From positions 1 through 64,000 of the forward strand of contig DXQT01000003.1 in NCBI GenBank assembly GCA_019411365.1: DNA of 64,000 nucleotides, read 5' to 3'. The notes beneath the pieces are model-generated. The model did no database searches, was not told the DNA's origin, and worked only from the letters and a program-made list of their open reading frames with translations. Shown here piece by piece: positions 53,322 through 63,303 of the stretch. Origin of the DNA: Roseburia sp. (GTDB lineage Bacteria; Bacillota_A; Clostridia; Lachnospirales; Lachnospiraceae). The position numbers were made by a program, and so were the translations under genes. Position 1 is the stretch's first letter, and each line of letters opens with the position of its first letter.

Positions 53322-54590
53322 TCAGTCGAGCAGATTTCGTACATCTTTCAGGGAACAGCCCTGTTTGAAAGCAATTGCTTTTAAATCTTCAAATTCCGGT
53401 TTTTCATGGTCTACATGATAACCGGAACTTTTTTTTATGCGGATTTTTCCGTAAGGTGTTTCTTTTGTCTCAAACGTGGAGACGAGTTTCACACGTTCGT
53501 AAACAGCATAACGGATGCCGCGGGTGGTTGTGTGCTGAAAGAAAAGGTTTGTGAAATTTTCTTTTTCAGACAGCGCACAGAGGCAGGTCAGGATAATCCC
53601 TGGTCTGCCTTTTTTCATCTGGATCGGGATCGTATATACATCGAGTGCGCCGGCGTTTAAAAGGGTTTCCGCAGCAAAGCTTATATCTTCGCCTGTCATA
53701 TCATCCAGATTGCAGGAGATACTTAAAATTTTATCATCATAACCGTTCGCCTGAACATCACCGAGAAATGTCCGGACACAGTTGGCGGTTTCAAAGTCTT
53801 TTTGTCCCATGCCGTAGCCGATATGTTCTAAAGTCATAACAGGCATTTCTTCAAAACCTTCCACATAATGGCGAAGGATAGCGGCACCGGTTGGCGTCAG
53901 AAGTTCGCCCTTGATGGAACCGGTATAAAAAGGGATTCCTTTTAAAAGCTCCGCGGTCGCAGGAGCTGGAACAGGGAGGATACCGTGGGCGCATTTTACA
54001 AAACCACTTCCGACATGAAGCGGGGAAGCGAATACTTTTTCCGGTGTAATCAGATACATGAGAAGAGCACAGCCACAGACATCAGCCAGCGCATCCAAAG
54101 TTCCAACCTCATGAAAATGAATCTGTTCTAATGTGGTGTTGTGTACGGCAGATTCTGCTTCTCCGATCAGGCGATAGATAGCAGCGGCATCTGCTTTTAC
54201 CTGGGCAGGAAGCTGTAAGTGTTCGATCTGTGCGAGGACAGACTGGTAACTGTGATGCGTGTGCGCATGGGAAGATTCATCATGATGATGTTCCGCTGCC
54301 TCATGCTCGTTCGTGTGTACATGTTCTGCTTCTGTGTGATCATGGGTATGTGTATGTACATGTTCATGTACATGCACGCCTTCCTCTTCTCCGTTTATCA
54401 TAACATGCATATGTGTGCCGGAAATGCCGCACTTTTTTGATTCCTCCGCAGAAATCTGAATCCCATATTCCGAGAAAGCCTGATTCATCGTCTGCAAAAA
54501 TAATTCTTTCTGGTCGCATATTTCATAAAGGGCAGCCATGAGCATGTCTCCGGCAGCACCCATCTTACATTCAAAATATAATGTTTTCAT
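53322..54590 (-). CDS. larC: Nickel pincer cofactor biosynthesis protein LarC
   Basis: A 422-residue protein that inserts nickel into the pincer nucleotide of lactate racemase-type enzymes. The start CKMGAAGDMLMAAL, the long His-rich loop at about residues 69-115 (many HVH, HTH, HDH units, likely nickel binding), IHFHEVGTLDALADVCG, HGILPVPAPATAELLKG, and SISCNLDDMTGEDIS are typical. LarC1 and LarC2 parts are joined in one frame, whereas in Lactobacillus they are linked by a frameshift. No larA, larB or larE is adjacent. Confidence 0.93.
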   Translation of the reverse strand: MKTLYFECKMGAAGDMLMAALYEICDQKELFLQTMNQAFSEYGIQISAEESKKCGISGTHMHVMINGEEEGVHVHEHVHTHTHDHTEAEHVHTNEHEAAEHHHDESSHAHTHHSYQSVLAQIEHLQLPAQVKADAAAIYRLIGEAESAVHNTTLEQIHFHEVGTLDALADVCGCALLMYLITPEKVFASPLHVGSGFVKCAHGILPVPAPATAELLKGIPFYTGSIKGELLTPTGAAILRHYVEGFEEMPVMTLEHIGYGMGQKDFETANCVRTFLGDVQANGYDDKILSISCNLDDMTGEDISFAAETLLNAGALDVYTIPIQMKKGRPGIILTCLCALSEKENFTNLFFQHTTTRGIRYAVYERVKLVSTFETKETPYGKIRIKKSSGYHVDHEKPEFEDLKAIAFKQGCSLKDVRNLLD

Positions 54591-54744
54591 AGAAAAATTC
54601 CTTTCTGATAGTAAAACAAAGGTCAGAATCCGGTTACATGTTATGTAAAAAGAGGTAACGGAATATGCCTGACTTATTTTATTTTAATCGACATTTTCAT
54701 AGTATGCAAGCAGGGATTCCTGTTGGTACATTTCTACAAAAAAT

Positions 54745-54771
54745 GGAAACTATTTTTGTGAAAGTAGTTTC
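54745..54771. promoter_or_regulatory. Operator 1 of the galactoside operon
   Basis: GGAAAC-N16-GTTTC, upstream of and touching the -35 of the tetR promoter. Same architecture as operator 2. Confidence 0.65.
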
Positions 54772-54800
54772 TTGTGAGAAAAACTGGAACATGTTACAAT
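54772..54800 (+). promoter_or_regulatory. Promoter of the tetR-galactoside operon
   Basis: TTGTGA, 17 bp, TACAAT. The -35 abuts operator 1, and operator 2 starts 4 bp after the -10. Confidence 0.7.
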
Positions 54801-54803
54801 AAT

Positions 54804-54831
54804 GGAAACGGAAATGTGAAAAATAGTTTCC
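54804..54831. promoter_or_regulatory. Operator 2 of the galactoside operon
   Basis: GGAAAC-N16-GTTTCC, a clean inverted repeat over the expected transcription start. It is 28 nt before the TetR start codon. Confidence 0.7.
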
Positions 54832-54859
54832 AAATAAAAAGCAGAGAAGGGGAGCGGAT

Positions 54860-55417
54860 ATGGAGTTACGGGAGACCATTTTAGAGGGAACGATTCAGGC
54901 ATTTAATAAAAAGGGATTGAAGTTTACGATGGATGATATCGCCGCCCTGCTTGGAATCAGTAAGAAAACGATTTATACCGTATTTCAGGATAAGAATACA
55001 CTGGTGTCAGAGATGGTGGATTACTGTTTTGATTCCATCAAAGAGAGCGAGCAGAAAGTACTCTCGGATACTTCGCTTGATACGGTTGGGAAGATTCGGG
55101 CAATTTTAGGAGTGCTCCCGGAGGGTTATAAAGACATTGATTTTCGGCAGCTATATTTATTGAAAGATAAATATCCAAAAATTTATAAAAAAGTGGAGCA
55201 GCGGTTAGAGACAGGCTGGGAGACAACGATCGCCCTGATCCAGCAGGGGATTCATGAGGGCACGGTGCGGCCGATTCAGATTCCAATTTTGAAAACCATG
55301 ATGGAGGCAACGCTTGAGCAGTTTTTCCAGAGAGATATTCTGATCACAAATCAGATTTCCTACAACGAGGCGTTAGAGGAAGTAGTCAATATACTGGTGG
55401 ATGGAATTACAAGGTAA
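54860..55417 (+). CDS. TetR-family transcriptional regulator
   Basis: A 185-residue regulator. The HTH is near the N-terminus (FTMDDIAALLGISKKTIYTV then FQDKNTLV) and a helical ligand/dimer domain follows. AAGGGGAGCGG stands before the ATG. It is the first gene of a rightward set with two glycosidases and a sugar symporter, and its promoter is flanked by two matching inverted repeats, so it probably represses itself and the whole operon (inference). The inducer is likely a galactoside or a breakdown product. Confidence 0.9.
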   Translation: MELRETILEGTIQAFNKKGLKFTMDDIAALLGISKKTIYTVFQDKNTLVSEMVDYCFDSIKESEQKVLSDTSLDTVGKIRAILGVLPEGYKDIDFRQLYLLKDKYPKIYKKVEQRLETGWETTIALIQQGIHEGTVRPIQIPILKTMMEATLEQFFQRDILITNQISYNEALEEVVNILVDGITR

Positions 55418-55465
55418 AAGATAGCATGGAGTTCGTTACACAGAAGAGCAGAGAGGGTGATGATG

Positions 55466-57901
55466 ATGTCAGAACGTATTTATTTGAACAATGACTGGAA
55501 GTTTGCAGAACAGTTTGAAGCTTCTATGACAGAGGCAGCTTATGATGACAGTGTAATGCAGAATGTCAGGCTTCCACATACCTGTAAGGAAACGCCGCTT
55601 CACTATTTTGATGAACACTGCTATCAGATGGTCAGCGGTTATCGAAGAGTGATTGAGGCAGAGGAAGCTTGGAAAGGGAAAAAGATATTATTGACGATTG
55701 ATGGTGCAGCCCATGACAGCGAAGTATTTTTAAATGGAGATAAAGTGGGAGAACATCACTGTGGATATACAGCTTTTACCATGGACATCAGCGGAGCACT
55801 CCGCTATGGAGAAAAAAATATCCTTGCAGTGAAAGTAGACAGCAGGGAGGATTTGAATATTCCACCGTTTGGTTATGTGATCGACTATATGACATACGGC
55901 GGCATTTACCGGGATGTCTATCTGGATATTAAAAATAAAGACTACATCGAAGATATTTTTATCAGGACAGACATTGGACAAATGGATGACCAGAATGCGG
56001 AACTCATCTCTGAGGTGACGGTGCAAAGAACGCAGGAGGGATTGTTTTTAAAACAGAGTCTTAAAAATAAAAAGACAGGAGAGTATCGGCCATTAGGGGA
56101 GAGTGAAATCTCCGGCACTTCCATGCAGCTTTCCTATCCGGTAGAAAATGTGATCCTGTGGGATCTGGAACATCCGGAACTTTATGAAGTTAAGACAGAA
56201 TTAATCTGTGATGGAAAGTTAATGGATGAGAGGATAGACCGAATCGGATTCCGCAGGGCAGAATTCAAAAAAGACGGATTTTATCTGAACGGCAAAAAAA
56301 TAAAACTGAGAGGTTTAAATCGTCACCAGAGTTACCCGTATGTTGGATATGCAATGCCAAAATCCATGCAGCAGCTGGATGCGGATATTTTAAAGAGGGA
56401 GCTTGGGGCGAATGCGGTGCGGACTTCCCATTATCCACAGTCCCATTATTTTATAGAGCGGTGTGATGAAATAGGGCTGCTTGTTTTTACCGAAATTCCG
56501 GGATGGCAGCATATCGGTGATGCTGCATGGAAAGATCAGGCAGTGGAAAATGTCAGGGATATGGTGAAACAGTACCGGAATCACACTTCGATCATTCTCT
56601 GGGGCGTGCGTATTAATGAATCGCAGGATGATGATGCATTTTACAGAAGAACAAATGAGGCGGCGCATGAATTCGATGATTCGAGACCGACAGGTGGTGT
56701 GCGTGCAAATAGAAAAAGCAGTCTGTTGGAAGATGTGTATACCTACAATGATTTTGTGCATGATGGAAAAGCAAAGGGATGTGAGCCGAAAAAGAATGTG
56801 ACATCGGATATGGAAAAACCATACCTCATCAGTGAATACAATGGGCATATGTATCCGACGAAGACTTTTGACTGGGAAGAACACCGGGCAGAGCATGCGC
56901 TCCGCCATGCAAATGTTTTGGATGCGGTGGCAGCCGAGGAGGACATTGCAGGATGCTTTGGCTGGTGCATGTTTGATTACAACACTCACAAGGATTTCGG
57001 AAGTGGTGATCGCATCTGTTATCACGGAGTCATGGATATGTTCCGCAATCCGAAACTGGCAGCGGCGGTCTATGCTTGTCAGCAGGAGAAAGAGCCGGTG
57101 CTGGAATTAAGTTCTTCCATGGATATTGGGGAACATCCGGGATGTAACCGCGGGGAAACCTATATTTTTACGAATGCGGATAAGGTGCGGATGTATAAAA
57201 ATGACCGGTTCATTAAGGAGTACAGTGCCGCAGATTCTCCGTACACACATCTGAAACACGGTCCGATTCTTATCGATGATTTTATCGGAGATGCCCTGCA
57301 GGAAGAACATATGAAACCGGGACAGGAAGCCGGTGTGAAAAAAGCTTTGAATGCGTTTACCAGGTTTGGGTTCGCAAAGCTTCCAAAGTCCATTTATGCG
57401 ACGGGAATATGGCTGATCCTCCGCTATCATATGAATATGGAAGAGGCAGTCCGGTTGTATAACAAATACATTGGCGACTGGGGTGGCACCTCCACAACGT
57501 ATCGTTTTGAGGCGGTGATGGTGGATGTATCTACAAGGCAGGAGCGGGTGGTGAAAACAATCATCAAAGAACCGATGACAGAGCGGAAGATTTCAGCAGT
57601 GGCGGATCATGAGAATCTGATCGACGCAGAGAGTTATGATGTGGCTGAGGTTCGGATTCAGGCACAGGACGAACACGGCAATATCCTTCCATTTTACAAT
57701 GAACCACTTACCTTTGAGACAGAGGGACCGATTGAAATCATCGGACCAAAGACGGTGGCTTTGCAGGGAGGAATGGGCGGCGCTTATGTGAAGAGCAAAA
57801 GGCTTCAGCCAGGAGAAAAGCAGAATGCGGCACTTATCATACGGGATTGTGACACGGAGATAAAAATCGGTTTTACGGTTCAAAGTGAGAGAAATTTTTA
57901 A
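55466..57901 (+). CDS. Glycoside hydrolase family 2 (beta-galactosidase type)
   Basis: A cytoplasmic retaining beta-glycosidase of 811 residues. The sugar-binding domain (LNNDWKFAEQ; GEHHCGYTAFTMDIS) is followed by an immunoglobulin-like domain, the TIM barrel (GLNRHQSYPYVGYAM; GANAVRTSHYPQSHYFIERC), and a C-terminal beta domain. The catalytic acid/base is Glu385 in ILWGVRINESQ and the nucleophile Glu457 in LISEYNG. Of several ATGs, 55466 is 8 nt after GAGAGGG. Without a signal peptide it acts on imported sugars. Beta-galactosidase is likely from the operon, but beta-glucuronidase or mannosidase activity is not excluded. Confidence 0.85.
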   Translation: MSERIYLNNDWKFAEQFEASMTEAAYDDSVMQNVRLPHTCKETPLHYFDEHCYQMVSGYRRVIEAEEAWKGKKILLTIDGAAHDSEVFLNGDKVGEHHCGYTAFTMDISGALRYGEKNILAVKVDSREDLNIPPFGYVIDYMTYGGIYRDVYLDIKNKDYIEDIFIRTDIGQMDDQNAELISEVTVQRTQEGLFLKQSLKNKKTGEYRPLGESEISGTSMQLSYPVENVILWDLEHPELYEVKTELICDGKLMDERIDRIGFRRAEFKKDGFYLNGKKIKLRGLNRHQSYPYVGYAMPKSMQQLDADILKRELGANAVRTSHYPQSHYFIERCDEIGLLVFTEIPGWQHIGDAAWKDQAVENVRDMVKQYRNHTSIILWGVRINESQDDDAFYRRTNEAAHEFDDSRPTGGVRANRKSSLLEDVYTYNDFVHDGKAKGCEPKKNVTSDMEKPYLISEYNGHMYPTKTFDWEEHRAEHALRHANVLDAVAAEEDIAGCFGWCMFDYNTHKDFGSGDRICYHGVMDMFRNPKLAAAVYACQQEKEPVLELSSSMDIGEHPGCNRGETYIFTNADKVRMYKNDRFIKEYSAADSPYTHLKHGPILIDDFIGDALQEEHMKPGQEAGVKKALNAFTRFGFAKLPKSIYATGIWLILRYHMNMEEAVRLYNKYIGDWGGTSTTYRFEAVMVDVSTRQERVVKTIIKEPMTERKISAVADHENLIDAESYDVAEVRIQAQDEHGNILPFYNEPLTFETEGPIEIIGPKTVALQGGMGGAYVKSKRLQPGEKQNAALIIRDCDTEIKIGFTVQSERNF

Positions 57902-57921
57902 AGTTTGGAGAGAATGAAAAC

Positions 57922-59430
57922 ATGACAGACAGATCAAGCGTGATTTTTGGAAATAAAATGCCGGACAAGGTTTACAAAAAGGCAGTGAAGTCCAAAAAGA
58001 AATATATGAAAAAATTTGGAGATGATTCCCAGAAAAATTATGAGGTGGCGGTCGAGAAGAACCGTTATATCGGAGATTCCCTGGGGGTTTATAATATTCT
58101 GGTGGGAAATCTGGCAGAGAATGCACATTATGATGTCAATGCGCATGCGGAAAAAGGTACATTTGACACAGAAAAAGGGATTATTGTCGGAAATATCCGT
58201 ATGGGATTTGGACACTACCGCATTTCCATGGCGATGGCGTCTGCGGCGAAGGCGATGGGCTATACGCCTTACTGGATGGACTTAAATTCCTATGGTGAGA
58301 CGACCTGCACAAAAGTGATCGGTGCACAGAATGATCTGTATTCACTCGGCTCAAGGCTCTCGAAAAATCCGATTTTTAACAAACTTGTCTGGGAGCCAAT
58401 GAATTATGAGGGATTCCGGGCATTGTCCTACAATGCGGCAGACCAGAAAAATGCGGAGCTGATGGCTCCGGTGTACCGCAATGTGCCGAAGGATATTCCG
58501 GTGATCGGAACACATGTCTGGCCGGCGCAGGCAGCCGTACATGCCGGAATGAAATACGTGGTGAATGCGATCCCGGATAACTGGCCGATGGCACTACATT
58601 TGTCAGAGGGAAGCGTGCATACGATCCAGTGTCATAATTCCTATATGGGATACCGCATTTTAAACGGCATGAATAAAGATAAAGTAAATAAACCAATGCC
58701 ATCCGACAGCCTTGTATACACAGGGCATTACATTGACCATGAACTTGTGCAGGGCATCGAAGCGGACTGTGCGGCGCGTATCCGGAGAAAAGAGAATGGA
58801 GAGCCGATGCGTTTCCTTTTAACGATCGGCGGGGCTGGTGCGCAGAAGGAGATTTTTGCAGCGATCATCAAATTCCTGCTTCCGTATATTGAGAAGAAGC
58901 AGGCGGCGCTATACGTCAACGTGGGCGATTACAAAAATGTCTGGGAAGCGCTGCTGGCAGAAATTCCTGAGATGAAAAACTATGCAACGGAGCATTTTAA
59001 TCGTTGGGCAGATACAGAAGCATTTGCACAAAAAGCATTGGATGGAAAGGAGAAAATCGAAGGGATTCACGGATTCTGGCACAAAAATATTTTCGAGGCG
59101 GTATACTGCACGAATCTTCTCATGAGAAGCTGTGATGTCTTAGTGACAAAACCGAGTGAACTCGCATTTTATCCGGTGCCGAAACTGTTCATCCGCCGCG
59201 TGGGAAAACATGAGATGTGGGGTGCGATCCATTCTGCGGAGGTGGGAGACGGAACGTTAGAGTGCCGGGATATTCCGCACACGATCCAGATGCTGGAATT
59301 ATTTTTACAGGATGATACTTTTCTTTCAGATATGTGTCAGAACATTGTAACGAATAAAAAGGCAGGTCTTTATGACGGTGCTTACAAAGTTGTGGAACTT
59401 GCAATGGGATTAAAAAATAAACAGAAATGA
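57922..59430 (+). CDS. GT-B-like protein of unknown role in the galactoside operon
   Basis: A 502-residue soluble protein. The segment GNIRMGFGHYRISMAMASAA resembles the N-terminal glycine loop of GT-B glycosyltransferases such as the diacylglycerol galactosyltransferases. Later, FLLTIGGAGAQKEIFAAI and SCDVLVTKPSELAFYPVPKL resemble the GT-B hinge and the donor-binding Pro-Ser motif. I do not recognise a characterised family. It lies between a GH2 enzyme and a sugar symporter, so it may transfer, phosphorolyse or store a galactosyl unit; this is inference. An AGAG-type site precedes the ATG. Confidence 0.6.
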   Translation: MTDRSSVIFGNKMPDKVYKKAVKSKKKYMKKFGDDSQKNYEVAVEKNRYIGDSLGVYNILVGNLAENAHYDVNAHAEKGTFDTEKGIIVGNIRMGFGHYRISMAMASAAKAMGYTPYWMDLNSYGETTCTKVIGAQNDLYSLGSRLSKNPIFNKLVWEPMNYEGFRALSYNAADQKNAELMAPVYRNVPKDIPVIGTHVWPAQAAVHAGMKYVVNAIPDNWPMALHLSEGSVHTIQCHNSYMGYRILNGMNKDKVNKPMPSDSLVYTGHYIDHELVQGIEADCAARIRRKENGEPMRFLLTIGGAGAQKEIFAAIIKFLLPYIEKKQAALYVNVGDYKNVWEALLAEIPEMKNYATEHFNRWADTEAFAQKALDGKEKIEGIHGFWHKNIFEAVYCTNLLMRSCDVLVTKPSELAFYPVPKLFIRRVGKHEMWGAIHSAEVGDGTLECRDIPHTIQMLELFLQDDTFLSDMCQNIVTNKKAGLYDGAYKVVELAMGLKNKQK

Positions 59431-59464
59431 TGAATTTTTAATGGAGAAAAAGGAGATTTTTACG

Positions 59465-60877
59465 ATGGAAGCAAAGAGAAGTTTGAGCGGCAGAGAGAAA
59501 TTTGCCTATGGAATCGGGGCAGTGGGAAAGGATATGGTCTACATGCTTTCCGCCAGCTACATTTCCATTTATTTTCTGGATGTTATGGGAATCAGCGCAG
59601 CAGCGATCGCAGTTCTTTTGATGGCAGCCCGCGTGTTTGATGCATTTAACGACCCGATCATGGGTGTGCTGGTCGCAAAGACAAAAACGAGATGGGGAAA
59701 ATTTCGTCCGTGGCTGCTTGTCGGTACGGTCACAAACGCAGTTGTACTTTACCTGATGTTCACGATCCCACCGGAATTAAACGGTGCAGGGTTAGTGGCA
59801 TATGCGTCTGTTACCTACATTTTGTGGGGCATGACTTACACGATGATGGATATTCCATTCTGGAGTATGATTCCGGCATTTACAGAGGCTGGAAAAGAGA
59901 GAGAGGGATTGTCTGCATTTGCACGTTCCTGCGCAGGTGTCGGCTCCGCACTGGTATCGATCGTCACGGTTATGAGTGTTGCCGCACTTGGAAAAGCATT
60001 CGGTGGAACGACAGACAATGAGATCAACCGTATCGGATACAGTAAATTTGCACTGATCATTGCGGTGTTATTTGTGATCTTCATTCTGATCACCTGTCTG
60101 TGCATCAAAGAAAAATCAACGGTCGATATGAAGAACGCTTCCATCGGTGAGATGTTTCGGGCGCTGATCCAGAATGATCAGGCAATGACAGTTGTAGTTG
60201 CAATCGTAATGATCAATACGGCCTTATATATCACCCAGCAGCTGGTTTACTTTTTTTTAAAATATGATTTCAGCCCAAGTACTTATCAGGGAGATTTTAC
60301 GTTGTTTAATATGGTCGGCGGTGGATGTCAGATTTTGGCGATGATGATCCTGTTTCCTGTGCTCCGCAGATTCATGGACACGATTAAAATTTTCTATACC
60401 TGTTTTGGAATGGCAGTGACCGGATATATTTTGATCATTATTATTTCCGCAACCGGAACAAGTTCTGTCGTATGGCTGTTTATTCCGGCGGCACTGATCA
60501 TGGCGGCAGTCGGTGTGTTGAATGTAATTATTACCATCTTTTTAGCAAATACGGTAGATTATGGTGAATTTAAAAATAACCGGAGAGACGAATCCGTCAT
60601 TTTTTCCATGCAGACGTTTGTTGTAAAGCTCGCCTCAGGAATCGCAGGATTTATATCTTCGATGGTTTTATTTGTGTTCCATATCAGTTCAAACAAAGAA
60701 GCGGTAGTAACGGAACCGATCGCAGCATCCTCCCGCATGGGACTGCGTTTATCCATGACGATCATTCCGATCGTTGTGCTGGTGATCGGATTTATCGTAT
60801 TTAAGAAACGTTATATTCTGACAGACCGGAAGTTAGCGGAGATTTCCAAAGAATTAGAGAAAAAACATCAGAATTAA
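59465..60877 (+). CDS. GPH-family sugar:cation symporter
   Basis: A 470-residue transporter of the glycoside-pentoside-hexuronide group (melibiose/lactose permease relatives), with twelve membrane helices. Family parts: LSGREKFAYGIGAVGKDMVY, AARVFDAFNDPIMG, TKTRWGKFRPWLL, and VDYGEFKNNRRDESVIF in the second half. ATG 59465 stands 9 nt after AAAGGAG; the ATG at 59441 lacks a site. It brings galactosides into the cell for the two glycosidases beside it. Confidence 0.92.
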   Translation: MEAKRSLSGREKFAYGIGAVGKDMVYMLSASYISIYFLDVMGISAAAIAVLLMAARVFDAFNDPIMGVLVAKTKTRWGKFRPWLLVGTVTNAVVLYLMFTIPPELNGAGLVAYASVTYILWGMTYTMMDIPFWSMIPAFTEAGKEREGLSAFARSCAGVGSALVSIVTVMSVAALGKAFGGTTDNEINRIGYSKFALIIAVLFVIFILITCLCIKEKSTVDMKNASIGEMFRALIQNDQAMTVVVAIVMINTALYITQQLVYFFLKYDFSPSTYQGDFTLFNMVGGGCQILAMMILFPVLRRFMDTIKIFYTCFGMAVTGYILIIIISATGTSSVVWLFIPAALIMAAVGVLNVIITIFLANTVDYGEFKNNRRDESVIFSMQTFVVKLASGIAGFISSMVLFVFHISSNKEAVVTEPIAASSRMGLRLSMTIIPIVVLVIGFIVFKKRYILTDRKLAEISKELEKKHQN

Positions 60878-60891
60878 AAGAGGAGAAAATC

Positions 60892-63303
60892 ATGATTCAG
60901 ACAGCTAATGATATTTTTGTGTTACATACAGAACATACGACCTATGCGTTCCGCAAATTGCCGACAGGGCAGTTGGAGCATTTATATTATGGAAGAAAAA
61001 TCCATGTGTGTGAGCCTCTGGATGAAAATGCGGTCGCACCTTTGATCGAAAAACATACCTTTCAGCCGGGAAACAGCTGTGTCTACGACAGGGAACATGA
61101 CGCCTATACGTTAGAGGATCTGTGTCTGGAAATGTCCGCTTATGGAAAGGGAGATATCAGGGAGCCGTTTGTGGAACTTATCTATGAAGATGGAAGTTTT
61201 TCCTCGGATTTTGTGTATGAATCGTCTGTCCGGTTTGAGGGAAGAGAGGCGAGAGATGCAGAGGATGCATTTCCAGCTTCCTATGATGAAAAAAATCAGG
61301 TGGAACATCTGTGTGTGACGTTAAAAGACAACAATTCTGCTTTGAAATTAGAACTTCATTATTATATTTATGAGGATTGTGATGTGATCACAAGAAGTGC
61401 AAAACTCATCAATGACGGTGAAAATGCAGTGCAGATCCGGCGGCTGATGAGCTGTCAGGTCGATTTTCCGACATCGGATCATGTGTTTACCTCCTTTCAT
61501 GGCGCGTGGGCGAGGGAGATGCGAAGATGGGATGTCCCGGTGGCAGCAGGGAAATACGTAAATGCTTCTTATACCGGAACTTCCTCAAGCAGAGCGAATC
61601 CGTTTGTGATGTTAAGTGGGAGAGAGACCACGGAGGATACCGGGGACTGCTATGGATTCAATCTTGTATATAGCGGAAACCATTATGAGGCGGTCGAAGT
61701 GAACAGCTATGGAAAAACAAGGTTTGTCTCTGGAATCAATCCGCAGAATTTTTGCTGGCAGCTTCCGGCAGGGGAAAGCTTTGAGGCACCGGAGGCAGTG
61801 ATGGCTTATTCCAAAGCCGGCTACAATGGGATGAGCCAGTGTATGCACCGCTTTGTACGGGAACATATTGTGCGTGGTGCGTGGAAGAAAAAAGTGCGCC
61901 CGGTATTGCTGAACAGCTGGGAAGCCGCGTATTTTGATATCAATGAGAAAAAACTGCTCCAGCTCGCAAAAGCCGGAAAGGAAGCAGGGATTGAACTGTT
62001 TGTGATGGACGATGGATGGTTTGGCCACAGGGACAATGACCGGTCATCGCTAGGAGACTGGAAGGTGAATACGAAAAAGCTTCCGAACGGGTTGGCTGGT
62101 CTCTGCAAAAAAATCAACGATCTTGGTATGGATTTTGGCATCTGGGTAGAGCCGGAGATGGTGAACGTGGACAGTGAACTTTATAAGGCGCACCCGGACT
62201 GGGCGATGGATATTCCGGGCAAAAATCATTCCGAGGGAAGAAACCAGCGGCTGCTCGACCTGAGCCGGGCAGAGGTGCAGGACTATATCATTGGGCAGAT
62301 GAGTGACCTGTTCTCATCTGCCAATATCGCCTATGTGAAATGGGATATGAACCGGATCGTGACCGATTATTATTCAAAGATACTTCCACCGGAGCGGCAA
62401 GGGGAGGTGGCACACCGTTATGTGCTTGGACTCTACCGGTGTATGAAGGAGTTGACAGAGCGATTCCCGGAAATTTTATTTGAGGGATGTGCAGCAGGCG
62501 GCAACCGGTTTGATCTTGGAATTTTATCGTATTTTCCACAGATCTGGGCGAGTGATGACACAGACGCACTGTGCCGTGCGGAGATTCAGACCGGATACAG
62601 TTACGGTTATCCGATGTCCGTGGTGAGCGCACATGTCTCATCCTGCCCGAATCACCAGACGCTCCGAATGACACCGCTTGAGACAAGATTTCAGGTGGCA
62701 GCGTTTGGAATCTGCGGATATGAATGTAATTTCTGCGACATGAAAAAGGAGGATTTCGATGCAGTAAAAACGCAGATCGCACTTTATAAAGAGTGGCGCA
62801 AAGTGCTGCAGACCGGTTCTTTTTACCGGGGAAGAAATTTTTCGGATCAGGGCAGCACCGGCAGTTTGTCAGGTCCGCTGACCGGAAATATTCAGGAGTG
62901 GACGTGTGTATCGGAAGACCGGGAAAAAGCGGTTGGCTTTCTGATGCAGAAACTTGTGTCGCCGAACACGCAGTTTGAATATTATCGTCCGAATGGGTTA
63001 AACCCGGAAGCCAGATATCATTTTTACAACCGTAGTTTAAAATACAATGTAAAAGAGTTTGGTGATCTGGTAAACACCGTGGCTCCGGTGCATATCAGGC
63101 AGGATTCTGTCGCACATAATCTGATCGCAAAGTTTGTCAAAATGGATGGTGAGGCAGAAGATTTCTGTGCATATGGCGATGCACTCATGTATGCCGGAGT
63201 AAAATTAAAGCAGGCATTTGGAGGCACCGGCTACAATGAACAGATAAGGCATTTCCCAGACTTTGCATCCAGGATGTACTTTATGGAGCAGATGAACGAT
63301 TGA
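60892..63303 (+). CDS. Alpha-galactosidase, GH36
   Basis: An 803-residue retaining alpha-galactosidase for melibiose and raffinose-type sugars. An N-terminal beta-supersandwich is followed by the TIM barrel: FVMDDGWFGHRDNDRSSLGD, IWVEPEMVNVDSELY, nucleophile Asp485 in YVKWDMNR, GNRFDLGILSYFPQIWASDD with acid/base Asp555, and HVSSCPNHQT. It is somewhat longer than common GH36 enzymes (~730-750). There is no signal peptide. Last gene of the operon; its final codons lie inside the large palindrome. Confidence 0.93.
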   Translation: MIQTANDIFVLHTEHTTYAFRKLPTGQLEHLYYGRKIHVCEPLDENAVAPLIEKHTFQPGNSCVYDREHDAYTLEDLCLEMSAYGKGDIREPFVELIYEDGSFSSDFVYESSVRFEGREARDAEDAFPASYDEKNQVEHLCVTLKDNNSALKLELHYYIYEDCDVITRSAKLINDGENAVQIRRLMSCQVDFPTSDHVFTSFHGAWAREMRRWDVPVAAGKYVNASYTGTSSSRANPFVMLSGRETTEDTGDCYGFNLVYSGNHYEAVEVNSYGKTRFVSGINPQNFCWQLPAGESFEAPEAVMAYSKAGYNGMSQCMHRFVREHIVRGAWKKKVRPVLLNSWEAAYFDINEKKLLQLAKAGKEAGIELFVMDDGWFGHRDNDRSSLGDWKVNTKKLPNGLAGLCKKINDLGMDFGIWVEPEMVNVDSELYKAHPDWAMDIPGKNHSEGRNQRLLDLSRAEVQDYIIGQMSDLFSSANIAYVKWDMNRIVTDYYSKILPPERQGEVAHRYVLGLYRCMKELTERFPEILFEGCAAGGNRFDLGILSYFPQIWASDDTDALCRAEIQTGYSYGYPMSVVSAHVSSCPNHQTLRMTPLETRFQVAAFGICGYECNFCDMKKEDFDAVKTQIALYKEWRKVLQTGSFYRGRNFSDQGSTGSLSGPLTGNIQEWTCVSEDREKAVGFLMQKLVSPNTQFEYYRPNGLNPEARYHFYNRSLKYNVKEFGDLVNTVAPVHIRQDSVAHNLIAKFVKMDGEAEDFCAYGDALMYAGVKLKQAFGGTGYNEQIRHFPDFASRMYFMEQMND

